A stretch of DNA of 64,000 nt from Clostridiales bacterium (GTDB lineage: Bacteria; Bacillota; Clostridia; Peptostreptococcales; Anaerovoracaceae): the NCBI GenBank assembly GCA_009776955.1, contig WRMW01000008.1:1-64000 (forward strand), given 5' to 3'. Shown in pieces: positions 26,956 to 34,966 of the stretch (the stretch's first letter is position 1; the number at the start of each line of letters is the position of its first letter). Below the pieces are notes generated by a model. The model searched no databases. It saw only the letters and a list, made by a program, of their open reading frames with translations, and was not told the origin of the DNA. A program made the translations under genes and the position numbers.

Positions 26956-28131
26956 ATGAAAGAGCGCATCGTATTCTTGTATATCGTGACGTTGGCGGGG
27001 GTAGCCATGTCGTTTGCTCTTGGGAATAGTGTGGGTGCGGTGCAGACGGTGGTGGCGGCTCTGGCGGCGGTGGTGCTTGTGAGTGCCGCATTGCTGTTCG
27101 GGCTTTTGGGGCGGCTGTGGGTCGGTCGTGTAGGGCTGGTGCTTGCCATCGCCGTGACGTTGTGGGCTGTGGGATCTGCCGCTTTGCCGATGGCGGCCAT
27201 GGCGGCATTGTGGGCTTTGCTGCCAATGCAGCGGGATGGCGGTATGGGGGAAGGGCTTGTGTCCGTTTGCGTTGTGATCGCCTGTGTGAGCGTTGCGTTG
27301 GCGCTGATATTCTGGCCGGAGCCTATGGTGGTCGTAAGCGTCGCCTTGCTGTTCGGCCTGTCGGCATATGCGCTTAGGCTGATGGGGCGGCTGGAAAGCG
27401 CGGAGCGGTCGGCGGAGGGGAATTTGGGCAGGGCAGAAGAACTGAAGGGGCTGCTTGGGAGCCGTAAGCGGATGGTGAGGACTGCGGAGCATGTTTCGAG
27501 GCTTGAGGAACGAAACAGGCTTGCGGCACGCATTCACGACGAGATAGGCCACGGCATGTCGGGGAGCATATTGCTTCTTGAGGGGGCGGAGCTTGTGATG
27601 GACAAGGAGCCGGAAAAGGCACGCGAGACCGTAAGAAAAGTTACGGAAAACCTGCGCGAGAGCGTCGAGGAAATTCGCAAGGTCCTGCGGGAGGAACGCT
27701 CGGCCTCTGCCAAGGTCAGCCTGGCGCGGATAGAGAACGAGCTGAGCGCTTTTGAGGCCGACCATCCGCAGATAAAGACCCTGCTTGAAACCGAAGGGGA
27801 TATGGGCAGGGTGGACGCCACGGTCTGGACCTGCGTGCATGAAAACTTGGTTGAGGCGTTGACGAACGTGTTAAAACACTCGGCGGCAACCGCATTCAGC
27901 GTCAGCCTGAAGAACAGCGGGGCGCTTTTGCGCGTCGAGTTTGCAGACAATGGCGGGGGGGCGGAGCAAGGCGGCGTAGCGGGCGGTTTTAAGGAGCGGG
28001 ACGAGACCATGGCCGGTATCGGGCTGCAGAGCATGGAGGAAAGGGCGGCGCTATGCTATGGGCGGTGCTTTTTCAGGCATGAGCCGGACGGCTTTCATAT
28101 AGTGATGACTTTTCCAAGGAGAGGACAATGA
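26956..28131 (+). CDS. NarL-type sensor histidine kinase
   Basis: The 391-residue protein has five or six hydrophobic N-terminal segments (about 1-135), then a short coiled coil. The HisKA_3 dimerisation box follows (LEERNRLAARIHDEIGHGMSGSI, His as phosphorylation site), then an ATPase domain with an N box (HENLVEALTNVLKHS), FADNGGGAEQGG and GIGLQSMEERA. It has no separate sensor domain, so it probably senses a membrane signal. The stop overlaps the response-regulator ATG by four bases. A -10-like TAAAAT lies very close to the start, so the leader may be very short. It is divergent from the MFS gene, a possible target. Confidence 0.9.
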   Translation: MKERIVFLYIVTLAGVAMSFALGNSVGAVQTVVAALAAVVLVSAALLFGLLGRLWVGRVGLVLAIAVTLWAVGSAALPMAAMAALWALLPMQRDGGMGEGLVSVCVVIACVSVALALIFWPEPMVVVSVALLFGLSAYALRLMGRLESAERSAEGNLGRAEELKGLLGSRKRMVRTAEHVSRLEERNRLAARIHDEIGHGMSGSILLLEGAELVMDKEPEKARETVRKVTENLRESVEEIRKVLREERSASAKVSLARIENELSAFEADHPQIKTLLETEGDMGRVDATVWTCVHENLVEALTNVLKHSAATAFSVSLKNSGALLRVEFADNGGGAEQGGVAGGFKERDETMAGIGLQSMEERAALCYGRCFFRHEPDGFHIVMTFPRRGQ

Positions 28132-28766
28132 TAAAAGTATTGATTGCGGACGACGATCCCATCATCGTGCAGGGCGTTTCGATGATAATAGGCTCAAATG
28201 ACGGCTTTGAGGTGGTGGGCGCCGCCGCCGACGGCAGGGAGGCGGTAAGGCTCGCCCGCGAGACAAGGCCGGATGTTGCGGTGCTTGATATCCGCATGCC
28301 GCTGATGAACGGAATAGAGGCGGCGGCCGTGATGCTAAAAGAAGGGCTTTGCGCCCCGTTGCTGTTGACGACATTCGACGAGCCGGAGCTTATCGCGGAC
28401 GCGCTGACGGTCGGCGCACGCGGGTATATACTGAAAAATAGCAGCGCAGAAAGCATCATATCCGCCATACGCGTGGTTGCCGACGGCGGCACTGTCTTTG
28501 CGCCCGATGTCATAGGCTATATAAGGAGCATGATAAAGTCACCGCAACGGGCAGGGTCTCCGCCGCAAAAGGACGTGTTCCAAGACCTTTCCCCGCGTGA
28601 GCTTGAAGTGGCCGCCTTGGTCGCCGAAGGGCTGTCAAACACCCAGATTGCAGAGCGGCTTTTCCTTGCGGACGGCACGGTGAGGAACCATATATCGACC
28701 ATCCTCGAAAAGGCAGGATTGGAGCACCGTACACAGATTGCCGTAAAATTCTTCGAACGGGGGTAG
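28128..28766 (+). CDS. NarL/FixJ-family response regulator
   Basis: A 212-residue two-domain regulator. The receiver domain has the acidic pocket DDDP near the start, the phospho-acceptor Asp in VAVLDIRMPLMNGIEA, and LLTTFDE and GYILKNSS around the switch residues. The C-terminal LuxR-type helix-turn-helix reads LSPRELEVAALVAEGLSNTQIAERLFLADGTVRNHISTI. It is co-translated with the preceding kinase. Targets are unknown; the divergent OFA transporter is the nearest candidate. Confidence 0.93.
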   Translation: MIKVLIADDDPIIVQGVSMIIGSNDGFEVVGAAADGREAVRLARETRPDVAVLDIRMPLMNGIEAAAVMLKEGLCAPLLLTTFDEPELIADALTVGARGYILKNSSAESIISAIRVVADGGTVFAPDVIGYIRSMIKSPQRAGSPPQKDVFQDLSPRELEVAALVAEGLSNTQIAERLFLADGTVRNHISTILEKAGLEHRTQIAVKFFERG

Positions 28767-28786
28767 GGGGCGGCAAAGGGGATGCT

Positions 28787-29224
28787 TCACTGGCCGCTTA
28801 CGGTTGGGTAGGGCCAGTCGGTGATGCCGCCTATGTCGTAGACGTTTGTGTAGCCTAAGCTGGCAAGGGTTTCGGCGGCGGCTGCGCTTCGGACGCCGGC
28901 TCTGCAGTAGACGAAGATGGCTTGGTCTTTGTTGGGGAGTTCGGCCTCGGCGCGGTCTGCTACCTCGTCGTGCGGGATAAGGAGCGCGTTCTCGATGCGG
29001 GCTTCTCGGTATTCGAGTTCCGTGCGGACGTCGAGGATGATGTAATCGTCCGACGCGTCCATCATTTGGCGGGCGTCATCGGCGGAGATTTTTTCATAGG
29101 TCGGGGCGGAGTGGTTGTCGGTGGCGGGGTCACCGGCGGTATCGTCGACAGAGGGGCTGCACGAAGCCAACACCGCCACTCCAATTACCAAAAAAACAAT
29201 TATCGAAATTATTCGCATATTCAT
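28787..29224 (-). CDS. Rhodanese-domain lipoprotein
   Basis: A 145-residue protein with a lipoprotein signal (IISIIVFLVIGVAVLASC, lipobox LASC) and a short acidic spacer. A single rhodanese domain follows with ISADDARQMMDASDDYIILDVRTELEYREARIENA and the active-site loop VYCRAGVRS, whose Cys is the sulfur-carrying residue. Extracytoplasmic single-domain rhodaneses handle thiosulfate or persulfide sulfur. I start at MNMRIISI; the six codons before it in the track lack support. It is convergent with the response regulator and divergent from the AAA+ gene. Confidence 0.9.
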   Translation of the reverse strand: MNMRIISIIVFLVIGVAVLASCSPSVDDTAGDPATDNHSAPTYEKISADDARQMMDASDDYIILDVRTELEYREARIENALLIPHDEVADRAEAELPNKDQAIFVYCRAGVRSAAAAETLASLGYTNVYDIGGITDWPYPTVSGQ

Positions 29225-29292
29225 ATTATTATTATACAGCAAGCAAAGGGGCTTGTATGTTGTATAATAGGGGCGAGGAGCGTAGAGGCATT

Positions 29293-30903
29293 ATGCAGAC
29301 ATATGTTTTGTTATTCAAGTTTGGGCGGTCGACGTCGCGCAAGTACAAGGAGGCGATAGAGCTTGCGGGGCAGTTTTCGGATTTTACGGAGGCGACTGAC
29401 AAGAAGCCGGTCAATACCATTTGGCTGCCGGCGGGGGAGTGGTTTATCAAGAAGCGGGAGTTCGACGATCTCTATGCGCTTGTGTGCGGGTGGAAGGGCA
29501 CGAGCGTGAGCTTGGACGGCGAGGAGATAAGGCCGCATGAGTTTTTTTGGAAGTTCAATACGGTTATCAAGTGCGCGAAGGAGTACGAGGACGCGGTAGA
29601 CAAGGACAATTATTGTTGCACGCATGGGACTTTTGAGGGTTGGGGGTGCAAGCAGCTTGACGACCTCGACCGGCATCTAAGCAAGCGGGCGTCGTATGCG
29701 ATGAAGTATTGGTACGGCTTCGGCGAGTTTGTGAGCGAGGGCGTGTGGAAGGTCAACAAGGGGCTAATCAAGGATTATTTGAAGAAGGAGGCCGGCGACA
29801 AGAACCTGGATTATTGCAAGATTTTTTCGCTTGAGAAGGCGTGGAAAATCGTGGATGGGCTGCCGGACGAGATAGATACGCACGGGAGCGCCTGGTGGGA
29901 TATCGACTATCGGGAGGATTTTGAGGGGGCGGCGATACTCAAGCGGCCTGTCGGGATAAAGCATAGGGCGGCGGGGTCGCGTGCCCGTGGCGGCGGAGTG
30001 TCGGCGGTGATGAAAGACGGGGTGCTGAACCTTGAGGCTGCCGAGGAGCGGACGCGGTATATCCCGAACGTGACGTTTGACGATGTGGGCGGCATCGACG
30101 ATATCATCGGGCAGATACGCGAGGTGATAGAGCTGCCATTGAAACGGCCGGATATCTATCGGTATCTGGGCATCGAGCCGCACAAGGGGATATTGTTCTA
30201 CGGGGAGCCGGGGACGGGCAAGACGCTTATCGCGAAGGCGATAGCGAACGAGACGAAGGCGCACTTCATACCGGTGAGCGGGCCGGAGGTGCTGAGTAAG
30301 TGGTATGGAGAATCGGAGTCGAATCTGCGGGATATTTTCGAGGAGGCGCGCGAGCTTCAGCCGGCAATCATCTTCTTTGACGAGATAGACTCTATGACGC
30401 AAAACCGCTCCGAGTCGGAGGGAGCGCGCGTGGATTCGCGTATAGTGAATCAATTGCTTACGCTGATGGACGGCATGGAGTCGTATGACAATGTGACGGT
30501 GCTTGCGTCGACGAACCGCCCTGAGCTGCTTGACGAGGCGTTGCTCAGGCCGGGTAGGTTTGACTACAAGATCGAGATAAAACGGCCTGATGCGGCGGGG
30601 TGTTTGCGTATACTTGAGATAGCGACGAGGAATATGCCGGTCGAGCCGGGTTTTGATTTGGGGGATATCGTGCCGGAGCTGCTTGGCAGTTCAGGGGCTG
30701 ATATCGTCTTTGTCGCGAAAGAGGCGGCGATAGGGGCTTTGCGTCGGAGCACCGATGTAGAGGGGCTGATACAGAGCGCAGAGGGCGATGGGTTTAAGCT
30801 GGATGATGTCAAGGTCGAGCGCGAGGACTTTGTTCATGCGATTGATGAGCTGCGGTCGAACAAGCTAGGGATGGCGCCGACGCGGACGGTAAGCGAGCGG
30901 TGA
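29293..30903 (+). CDS. Cdc48-like AAA+ ATPase with an unrecognised N-terminal domain
   Basis: The 536-residue protein has one AAA+ module (about 255-500): Walker A GEPGTGKT, pore loop SKWYGESE, Walker [11 protein letters not shown], sensor ASTNRP, and the arginine-finger region RPGRFD. It closely follows the Cdc48/VAT and proteasomal type. The first 240 residues match nothing I recognise; they include a Cys/His cluster ([11 protein letters not shown], about 107-118) that could bind zinc. Bacteria rarely carry Cdc48-like proteins outside FtsH. An unfoldase or remodelling role is inferred from the AAA+ type. I start at MQTYVLL, with GAGG upstream. It overlaps the decarboxylase gene by four bases (GTGA). 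Confidence 0.88.
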   Translation: MQTYVLLFKFGRSTSRKYKEAIELAGQFSDFTEATDKKPVNTIWLPAGEWFIKKREFDDLYALVCGWKGTSVSLDGEEIRPHEFFWKFNTVIKCAKEYEDAVDKDNYCCTHGTFEGWGCKQLDDLDRHLSKRASYAMKYWYGFGEFVSEGVWKVNKGLIKDYLKKEAGDKNLDYCKIFSLEKAWKIVDGLPDEIDTHGSAWWDIDYREDFEGAAILKRPVGIKHRAAGSRARGGGVSAVMKDGVLNLEAAEERTRYIPNVTFDDVGGIDDIIGQIREVIELPLKRPDIYRYLGIEPHKGILFYGEPGTGKTLIAKAIANETKAHFIPVSGPEVLSKWYGESESNLRDIFEEARELQPAIIFFDEIDSMTQNRSESEGARVDSRIVNQLLTLMDGMESYDNVTVLASTNRPELLDEALLRPGRFDYKIEIKRPDAAGCLRILEIATRNMPVEPGFDLGDIVPELLGSSGADIVFVAKEAAIGALRRSTDVEGLIQSAEGDGFKLDDVKVEREDFVHAIDELRSNKLGMAPTRTVSER

Positions 30904-32456
30904 GTGAATGCTATAATTTAGACCAGAGCAGGACGCCGCTTTTTGATGCGCTTAGGAAGTTTGTCGATTGGGATCCGGCACCTTTTTTTATTCCGGCGCA
31001 TAAGATGGGCGTGGGCATAGACCCTAGGTTCAAGTCCTTTGCAGGGGAGAATATCTTTAAGCTCGACCTTTGCGAGGTGCGGTGGACGGACGATTTCCAT
31101 GGCGCTGCTTCGTCTATAAAGGAGGCTCAGGAGCTTGCCGCCGATGCTTGGGGGGCGGTAAAGACCCACTTTCTTGTGAATGGGACTTCGGGCGGTATAA
31201 TCGCTTCGATATGTGCGGTCTGCGGGGAGGGCGAGCCCATAATAGTGCCGCGGAATGCACATAAGTCGGCGGTCTACGGGCTTGTGGTAAGCGGCGCGAG
31301 GCCTGTCTATGTGGAGCCTGAGCTTGATGTGGGGCGTGGTTTTGTGGGTGGGCTTTCGCCTGCCGCCCTCGAACGTACGTTCTCCGAAAATGCGGGCGTG
31401 AGGGCAGTGTTCACGGTCAGCCCGACATATCATGGGGTGATGAGCGATACGGCGGCGCTTGCGGAGATCGCGCATAGTCATGGGGCTGTGCTTATCTCGG
31501 ACGAGGCGCATGGGAACCATATGTATTTTAATAAGCGTTTGCCAATGGGGGCGCTCGAACTCGGCGCGGATATAGTCTGCCAGAGCACGCATAAGATGTC
31601 GGGGGCGCTTACTCAGGCGTCAATGCTGCATCTTGGGAGTGGGGCGGCACGGCGTGTGGATTTTGACAAGCTTAGCGCGAACCTTAGTATGATGCAGACC
31701 ACGAGCCCGTCATATATATTGCTTGCATCGCTCGATATGGCACGGAGCTATATGGCGACGCAGGGTGAGGTTTTGCTTGATGGCGTGCTTGATTTGTTAG
31801 ATAGGGCGCGGGCGGATATCGGGGCGTTGCCGGGAATTGAGGTGCTTGGGGGCGAGGCTGTCGGGGGTGCGGGTTGCCGCCCATACGTTGGGAGTGCGGG
31901 TGTGTGGGGCTATGAGCCGACGCGGTTGGTGGTGTCGGCGTGCGGGCTTGGGCTTGATGGATATGGGCTTTTTGATGTGTTGCGTGAGCGCTATGGCGTC
32001 GAATGCGAGTTTGCGGACCCGATGTGGGTGGTCTGCGTGGCGGGAATCGGGACTACGGCTAGGGATACGGAGACGTTGGTCGGGGCGTTGCGTGAGGTTT
32101 CGGGGGAACGAGGCGGGGAACAGGAAATGTGCGGTTCTGTGCGTTCGGATAAGGCAGGGGAGCAAGGTTGTGGCTCCGTGCGCCCCTCGGCGGCGGTGCT
32201 GCCGCCTATGCCGCCGCTTCGTATGACGCCTCGTGAGGCCTGGTTTGCGGACAAGGAGACCGTTCCCTTTGAGGCGGCGCGTGGGCGTACAAGTGTCGAA
32301 ATGGTGGTGCCGTATCCCCCAGGGATACCGGTCTTGTGCCCAGGCGAAGTCGTTACGGACGAGGTACACGACTATCTTGCCGAGCAGAGGCGGGCAGGGC
32401 GGCATATGCATAGCGCAGCGGGCGATGGGCTTGAGACGCTCCTTGTGGTGAAGTAA
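30900..32456 (+). CDS. Orn/Lys/Arg decarboxylase-family PLP enzyme
   Basis: A 518-residue fold-type I PLP enzyme of the Gram-positive Orn/Lys/Arg decarboxylase group. Motifs: FFIPAHKMGVGID, FLVNGTSGGIIASICAV, SPTYHGVMSD, ISDEAHGNHMYF, and the PLP-lysine QSTHKMSGALTQASMLH. The C-terminal PREAWFADKETVPFEAARGRTSVEMVVPYPPGIPVLCPGE is typical. It would decarboxylate a basic amino acid to a polyamine precursor; which one cannot be told. An unusual low-complexity linker before the C-terminal domain contains the short repeat CGSVR twice. GTG start, coupled to the AAA+ gene by a four-base overlap. Confidence 0.9.
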   Translation: MSECYNLDQSRTPLFDALRKFVDWDPAPFFIPAHKMGVGIDPRFKSFAGENIFKLDLCEVRWTDDFHGAASSIKEAQELAADAWGAVKTHFLVNGTSGGIIASICAVCGEGEPIIVPRNAHKSAVYGLVVSGARPVYVEPELDVGRGFVGGLSPAALERTFSENAGVRAVFTVSPTYHGVMSDTAALAEIAHSHGAVLISDEAHGNHMYFNKRLPMGALELGADIVCQSTHKMSGALTQASMLHLGSGAARRVDFDKLSANLSMMQTTSPSYILLASLDMARSYMATQGEVLLDGVLDLLDRARADIGALPGIEVLGGEAVGGAGCRPYVGSAGVWGYEPTRLVVSACGLGLDGYGLFDVLRERYGVECEFADPMWVVCVAGIGTTARDTETLVGALREVSGERGGEQEMCGSVRSDKAGEQGCGSVRPSAAVLPPMPPLRMTPREAWFADKETVPFEAARGRTSVEMVVPYPPGIPVLCPGEVVTDEVHDYLAEQRRAGRHMHSAAGDGLETLLVVK

Positions 32457-32474
32457 AAGAGATTTAAGAGGGAT

Positions 32475-33842
32475 TTAGGCAATGGCGCGCATGGCGGCGA
32501 TGCCGATGGCGCATTCGAGACGTTTTTTTTCAAGTTCGCAGGACAGGCGGTGGGGTTTCATCATATCGCCTTCGATATGCAGGGCGTTGGCGTGGCAGCC
32601 GCCGCTGCAATAGTATTTTGCCCAACACTCGCGGCAGTCATCTTTGGAGAAGATATGCGATTTCTCGAATGCTTTGAGAAGCGGGTTGTGAAAGGCGTTG
32701 TCGTGGACACTGCCGAGCCGGAATGTATGCTCGCCTACGAATTGGTGGCAGGGGTAGATGTCCCCTTCGGGCGTGATGGCCGCGTATGTCGTGCCGGCGC
32801 CGCAGCCCGATGCCCTCTTGTACACGCATGGGCCTTGGCTGAGGTCGACGTTGAAGTGGAAGAACGAGATAGGCGTGCCTGCTGCGTCATAATCTAGGAT
32901 AAGGTCCGCGAGGCGGTCGTATTCTGCAAACAATTCGGGCAGGTCGGCGTCCGTTAGCGCCCAGGGCTCGTCCCTGTCCGTTACGGCGGGTTCTATGGAA
33001 ATATTTTTGAAGCCCATATCCGCAAGAAACCGAACGTCCTCGGCGAAATCTTTGTTGAGAGCCGTAAATGTGCCACGGACGTAATAGAGCGGGCTACGGC
33101 CAGGTGCGCCGTTTGCTTCGCGGGCGTTTTTGAACTGTGCCAATCTGTCGATGATATGTGCGTAAGTGCCCTCGCCGTTTACGGTCTTTCGCATACGGTC
33201 GTTGACTTCCGGCCTGCCGTCGATGGAGAGAATCACGTTGTCCATATGCTCGTTTATAAAAGCCGTGTTTTTTTCGTCGAGCAATAGGCCGTTTGTCGTA
33301 AGCGTGAAGCGTATATTTTTGCCGTAGTCTTTTTCGCGTTCGCGGCCGTAGAGGACGAGGGCTTTTACGACGTCGAAGTTCATCAGGGGCTCGCCTCCGA
33401 AGAAGTCTATTTCAAGGTTTCGGCGGTTGCCTGATTGCACGAGCAGAAAGTCGATGGCGGCCTTGCCTGTTTCGAGGGGCATCAGGGCGCGGGTGCCTGA
33501 AAAGCCGCCGGTGTCGGCGAAGCAATAGGCGCATCGCATATTGCAGTCGTGCGCGGCGTGCAGGCAAAGGGCTTTGATATGGGTGCCGCGGCCTTCGGGG
33601 GAAATGTCGCTTTCGGGGGGGGCGGGGGAGTAGAGAAGGCCGGCGGCGGTAAGGGCGTCGATTTCGTCGCGGGCCTCGCGGAGGGTTGCGGGCGGCAGGT
33701 TGTTGCCCCTACGGGCATCATCCGTGGGTGTGCCGTCGCAAAAAGAAAGGACATCAAAGACGGTATCGCTGACCGCATGGACAGCCCCGCTGTTGACATC
33801 CAGAACTATATTAAGGTCTTTGAAACGGTATAGGTGTATCAC
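32475..33842 (-). CDS. SCIFF peptide maturase (radical SAM thioether enzyme)
   Basis: A 455-residue radical SAM/SPASM enzyme. It has the SAM cluster CNMRCAYCFADTGGFSG, FFGGEPLMNF, and C-terminal auxiliary-cluster cysteines in CGAGTTYAAITPEGDIYPCHQFVG and CRECWAKYYCSGGCHANA. It forms Cys-to-Thr-type thioether bridges in the adjacent SCIFF peptide. The N-terminal RFKDLNIVLDVNSGAVHAV is the peptide-recognition region typical of SCIFF maturases. I use the GTG start (VIHLYRF) that matches the family. It shares a base with the SCIFF stop (TAGTG), so it is translated by coupling from the SCIFF gene. Confidence 0.95.
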   Translation of the reverse strand: MIHLYRFKDLNIVLDVNSGAVHAVSDTVFDVLSFCDGTPTDDARRGNNLPPATLREARDEIDALTAAGLLYSPAPPESDISPEGRGTHIKALCLHAAHDCNMRCAYCFADTGGFSGTRALMPLETGKAAIDFLLVQSGNRRNLEIDFFGGEPLMNFDVVKALVLYGREREKDYGKNIRFTLTTNGLLLDEKNTAFINEHMDNVILSIDGRPEVNDRMRKTVNGEGTYAHIIDRLAQFKNAREANGAPGRSPLYYVRGTFTALNKDFAEDVRFLADMGFKNISIEPAVTDRDEPWALTDADLPELFAEYDRLADLILDYDAAGTPISFFHFNVDLSQGPCVYKRASGCGAGTTYAAITPEGDIYPCHQFVGEHTFRLGSVHDNAFHNPLLKAFEKSHIFSKDDCRECWAKYYCSGGCHANALHIEGDMMKPHRLSCELEKKRLECAIGIAAMRAIA

Positions 33843-33997
33843 TACCTCGGATGTTTGATACGTTCCTGCTCGCACTCCTGGTTTGCGACTGTGCATGAAG
33901 TCTTGCACGCCGACTGGCATGAGGTCTGGCACTCGCCGCAGCCTTTGGCTTCAGTCTCTTTGAGCGTTCCCTTGATGATGGTCTTGATCTGATTCAC
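33842..33997 (-). CDS. SCIFF ribosomally made peptide precursor
   Basis: A 51-residue peptide with six cysteines closely spaced: CGECQTSCQSACKTSC followed by TVANQEC. This is the SCIFF (six cysteines in forty-five) family sequence, nearly invariant in Clostridia, and its maturase follows directly. The GTG start (NQIKTIIKGTLKE) has GAGGG at good spacing; the track ORF begins too early. The C-terminus carries an extra basic tail (QERIKHPR) after the last Cys, longer than the usual end. The function of mature SCIFF is not known. Confidence 0.95.
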   Translation of the reverse strand: MNQIKTIIKGTLKETEAKGCGECQTSCQSACKTSCTVANQECEQERIKHPR

Positions 33998-34087
33998 GTT
34001 TTTTCCCTCGCTTCCGTTGATATTTTCCGAACTAAATAATACCACAAAAAATAAACGCCGCGACTATTTTTCTGTATTGTTCCCCGC

Positions 34088-34849
34088 TTATGCCCCGTAT
34101 TGCTCTTTTTTCTTCGCCACCATTTCGGCGATCTCGCCGTCGTGCTCTGCCATCATGTCCTTGAAAAAGCCTTCGTAGTCGTAGACCAGTTCGTCCGCAG
34201 GCTCGGCCTCTATTTTGCGGACATAGCCTTCGATAAGGGCGAAGTTCTTTTCGTAGGCGTGCATGGAGTTTGAGCGGTGCGAGTAGGAGCCTATAGGCAC
34301 GCCGAGCTCTGCGGCCACTTTTTCCTGCAAGCGAATCAAGGCGAAGGCGTTCATAAAAAAGGCCTCTGGCAAGTCGTTTGAGCGGAACAGCACGCAGCAG
34401 TCGAGCTTGCCGTCACGGATAAAATACTGGATGCTTTGCAGGCAGGCGGGGTGGCTGTTTGCGCTGTCCACCTCGAAGTCGCGCAGCGACATAATGGCGC
34501 GTCTGCTGAAAAGCTCGCGTTTCAGGTCGGCGATTACGAAGCCTAGCTGGTGGGCGTAGCGTTGATGGTAGGTGTACTCCCAAAGGTGGTCTGCCTTGCC
34601 GATAACAAAGTCGAGTATGCCGTCAAGCATCTCAAGCTCGTACTGGCGAAGCTCTTTCGGCCCGCAAATAAGCAGCTTGCTGATGCGTGGCTCGGCGGTC
34701 GGCGCCTCTACACGCACGGTCATGGTGCATTCCTTCTGCATTTGCTCGTAGTCCGGGCAGTCCGCAAGCTCGCCGAGATTGTGCAAGGTCTGCAACGCCT
34801 TGTGATATGCTTCGGGCAGGGTGCGCCCCTCGATAAAAAACTCTTTCAT
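34088..34849 (-). CDS. thyA: Archaeal-type thymidylate synthase
   Basis: The 253-residue protein resembles the methanogen/archaeal-type thymidylate synthases more than E. coli ThyA. The N-terminus has LPEAYHKALQTLHNLGEL and QKECTMTVRVEAPTAEPRIS. The catalytic region has HPACLQSIQYFIRDGKLDC, with the nucleophile Cys, then FRSNDLPEAFFMNAFAL, matching the RSxD and Asn positions that bind dUMP. HAYEKN near the C-terminus corresponds to HxYxN of the family. It should make dTMP from dUMP, though the distance leaves room for a hydroxymethylase. Start at MKEFFIEG with TAGGAG eight bases upstream. It is divergent from the cPGS-like gene. Confidence 0.82.
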   Translation of the reverse strand: MKEFFIEGRTLPEAYHKALQTLHNLGELADCPDYEQMQKECTMTVRVEAPTAEPRISKLLICGPKELRQYELEMLDGILDFVIGKADHLWEYTYHQRYAHQLGFVIADLKRELFSRRAIMSLRDFEVDSANSHPACLQSIQYFIRDGKLDCCVLFRSNDLPEAFFMNAFALIRLQEKVAAELGVPIGSYSHRSNSMHAYEKNFALIEGYVRKIEAEPADELVYDYEGFFKDMMAEHDGEIAEMVAKKKEQYGA

Positions 34850-34966
34850 GCAACACTCTCCTACGTAATCCATGCTCTACACTTATTGTTGATTAATACT
34901 AACATATTTTGTTACAATTACTCGAAAACAGATGCACATTATATAGAAATTATCGAGGTAAAAAAA

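Noticed and set aside
25651-27840. 729-residue reverse ORF as one protein
   Set aside because: The extra N-terminal 317 codons are antisense to the histidine kinase. The MFS protein starts at 26889 with its own ribosome binding site.
34550-34966. N-terminal extension of the cPGS-like protein in the ORF track
   Set aside because: The extension is antisense to the thymidylate synthase. The ATG at 34967 has a ribosome binding site and the family N-terminus.
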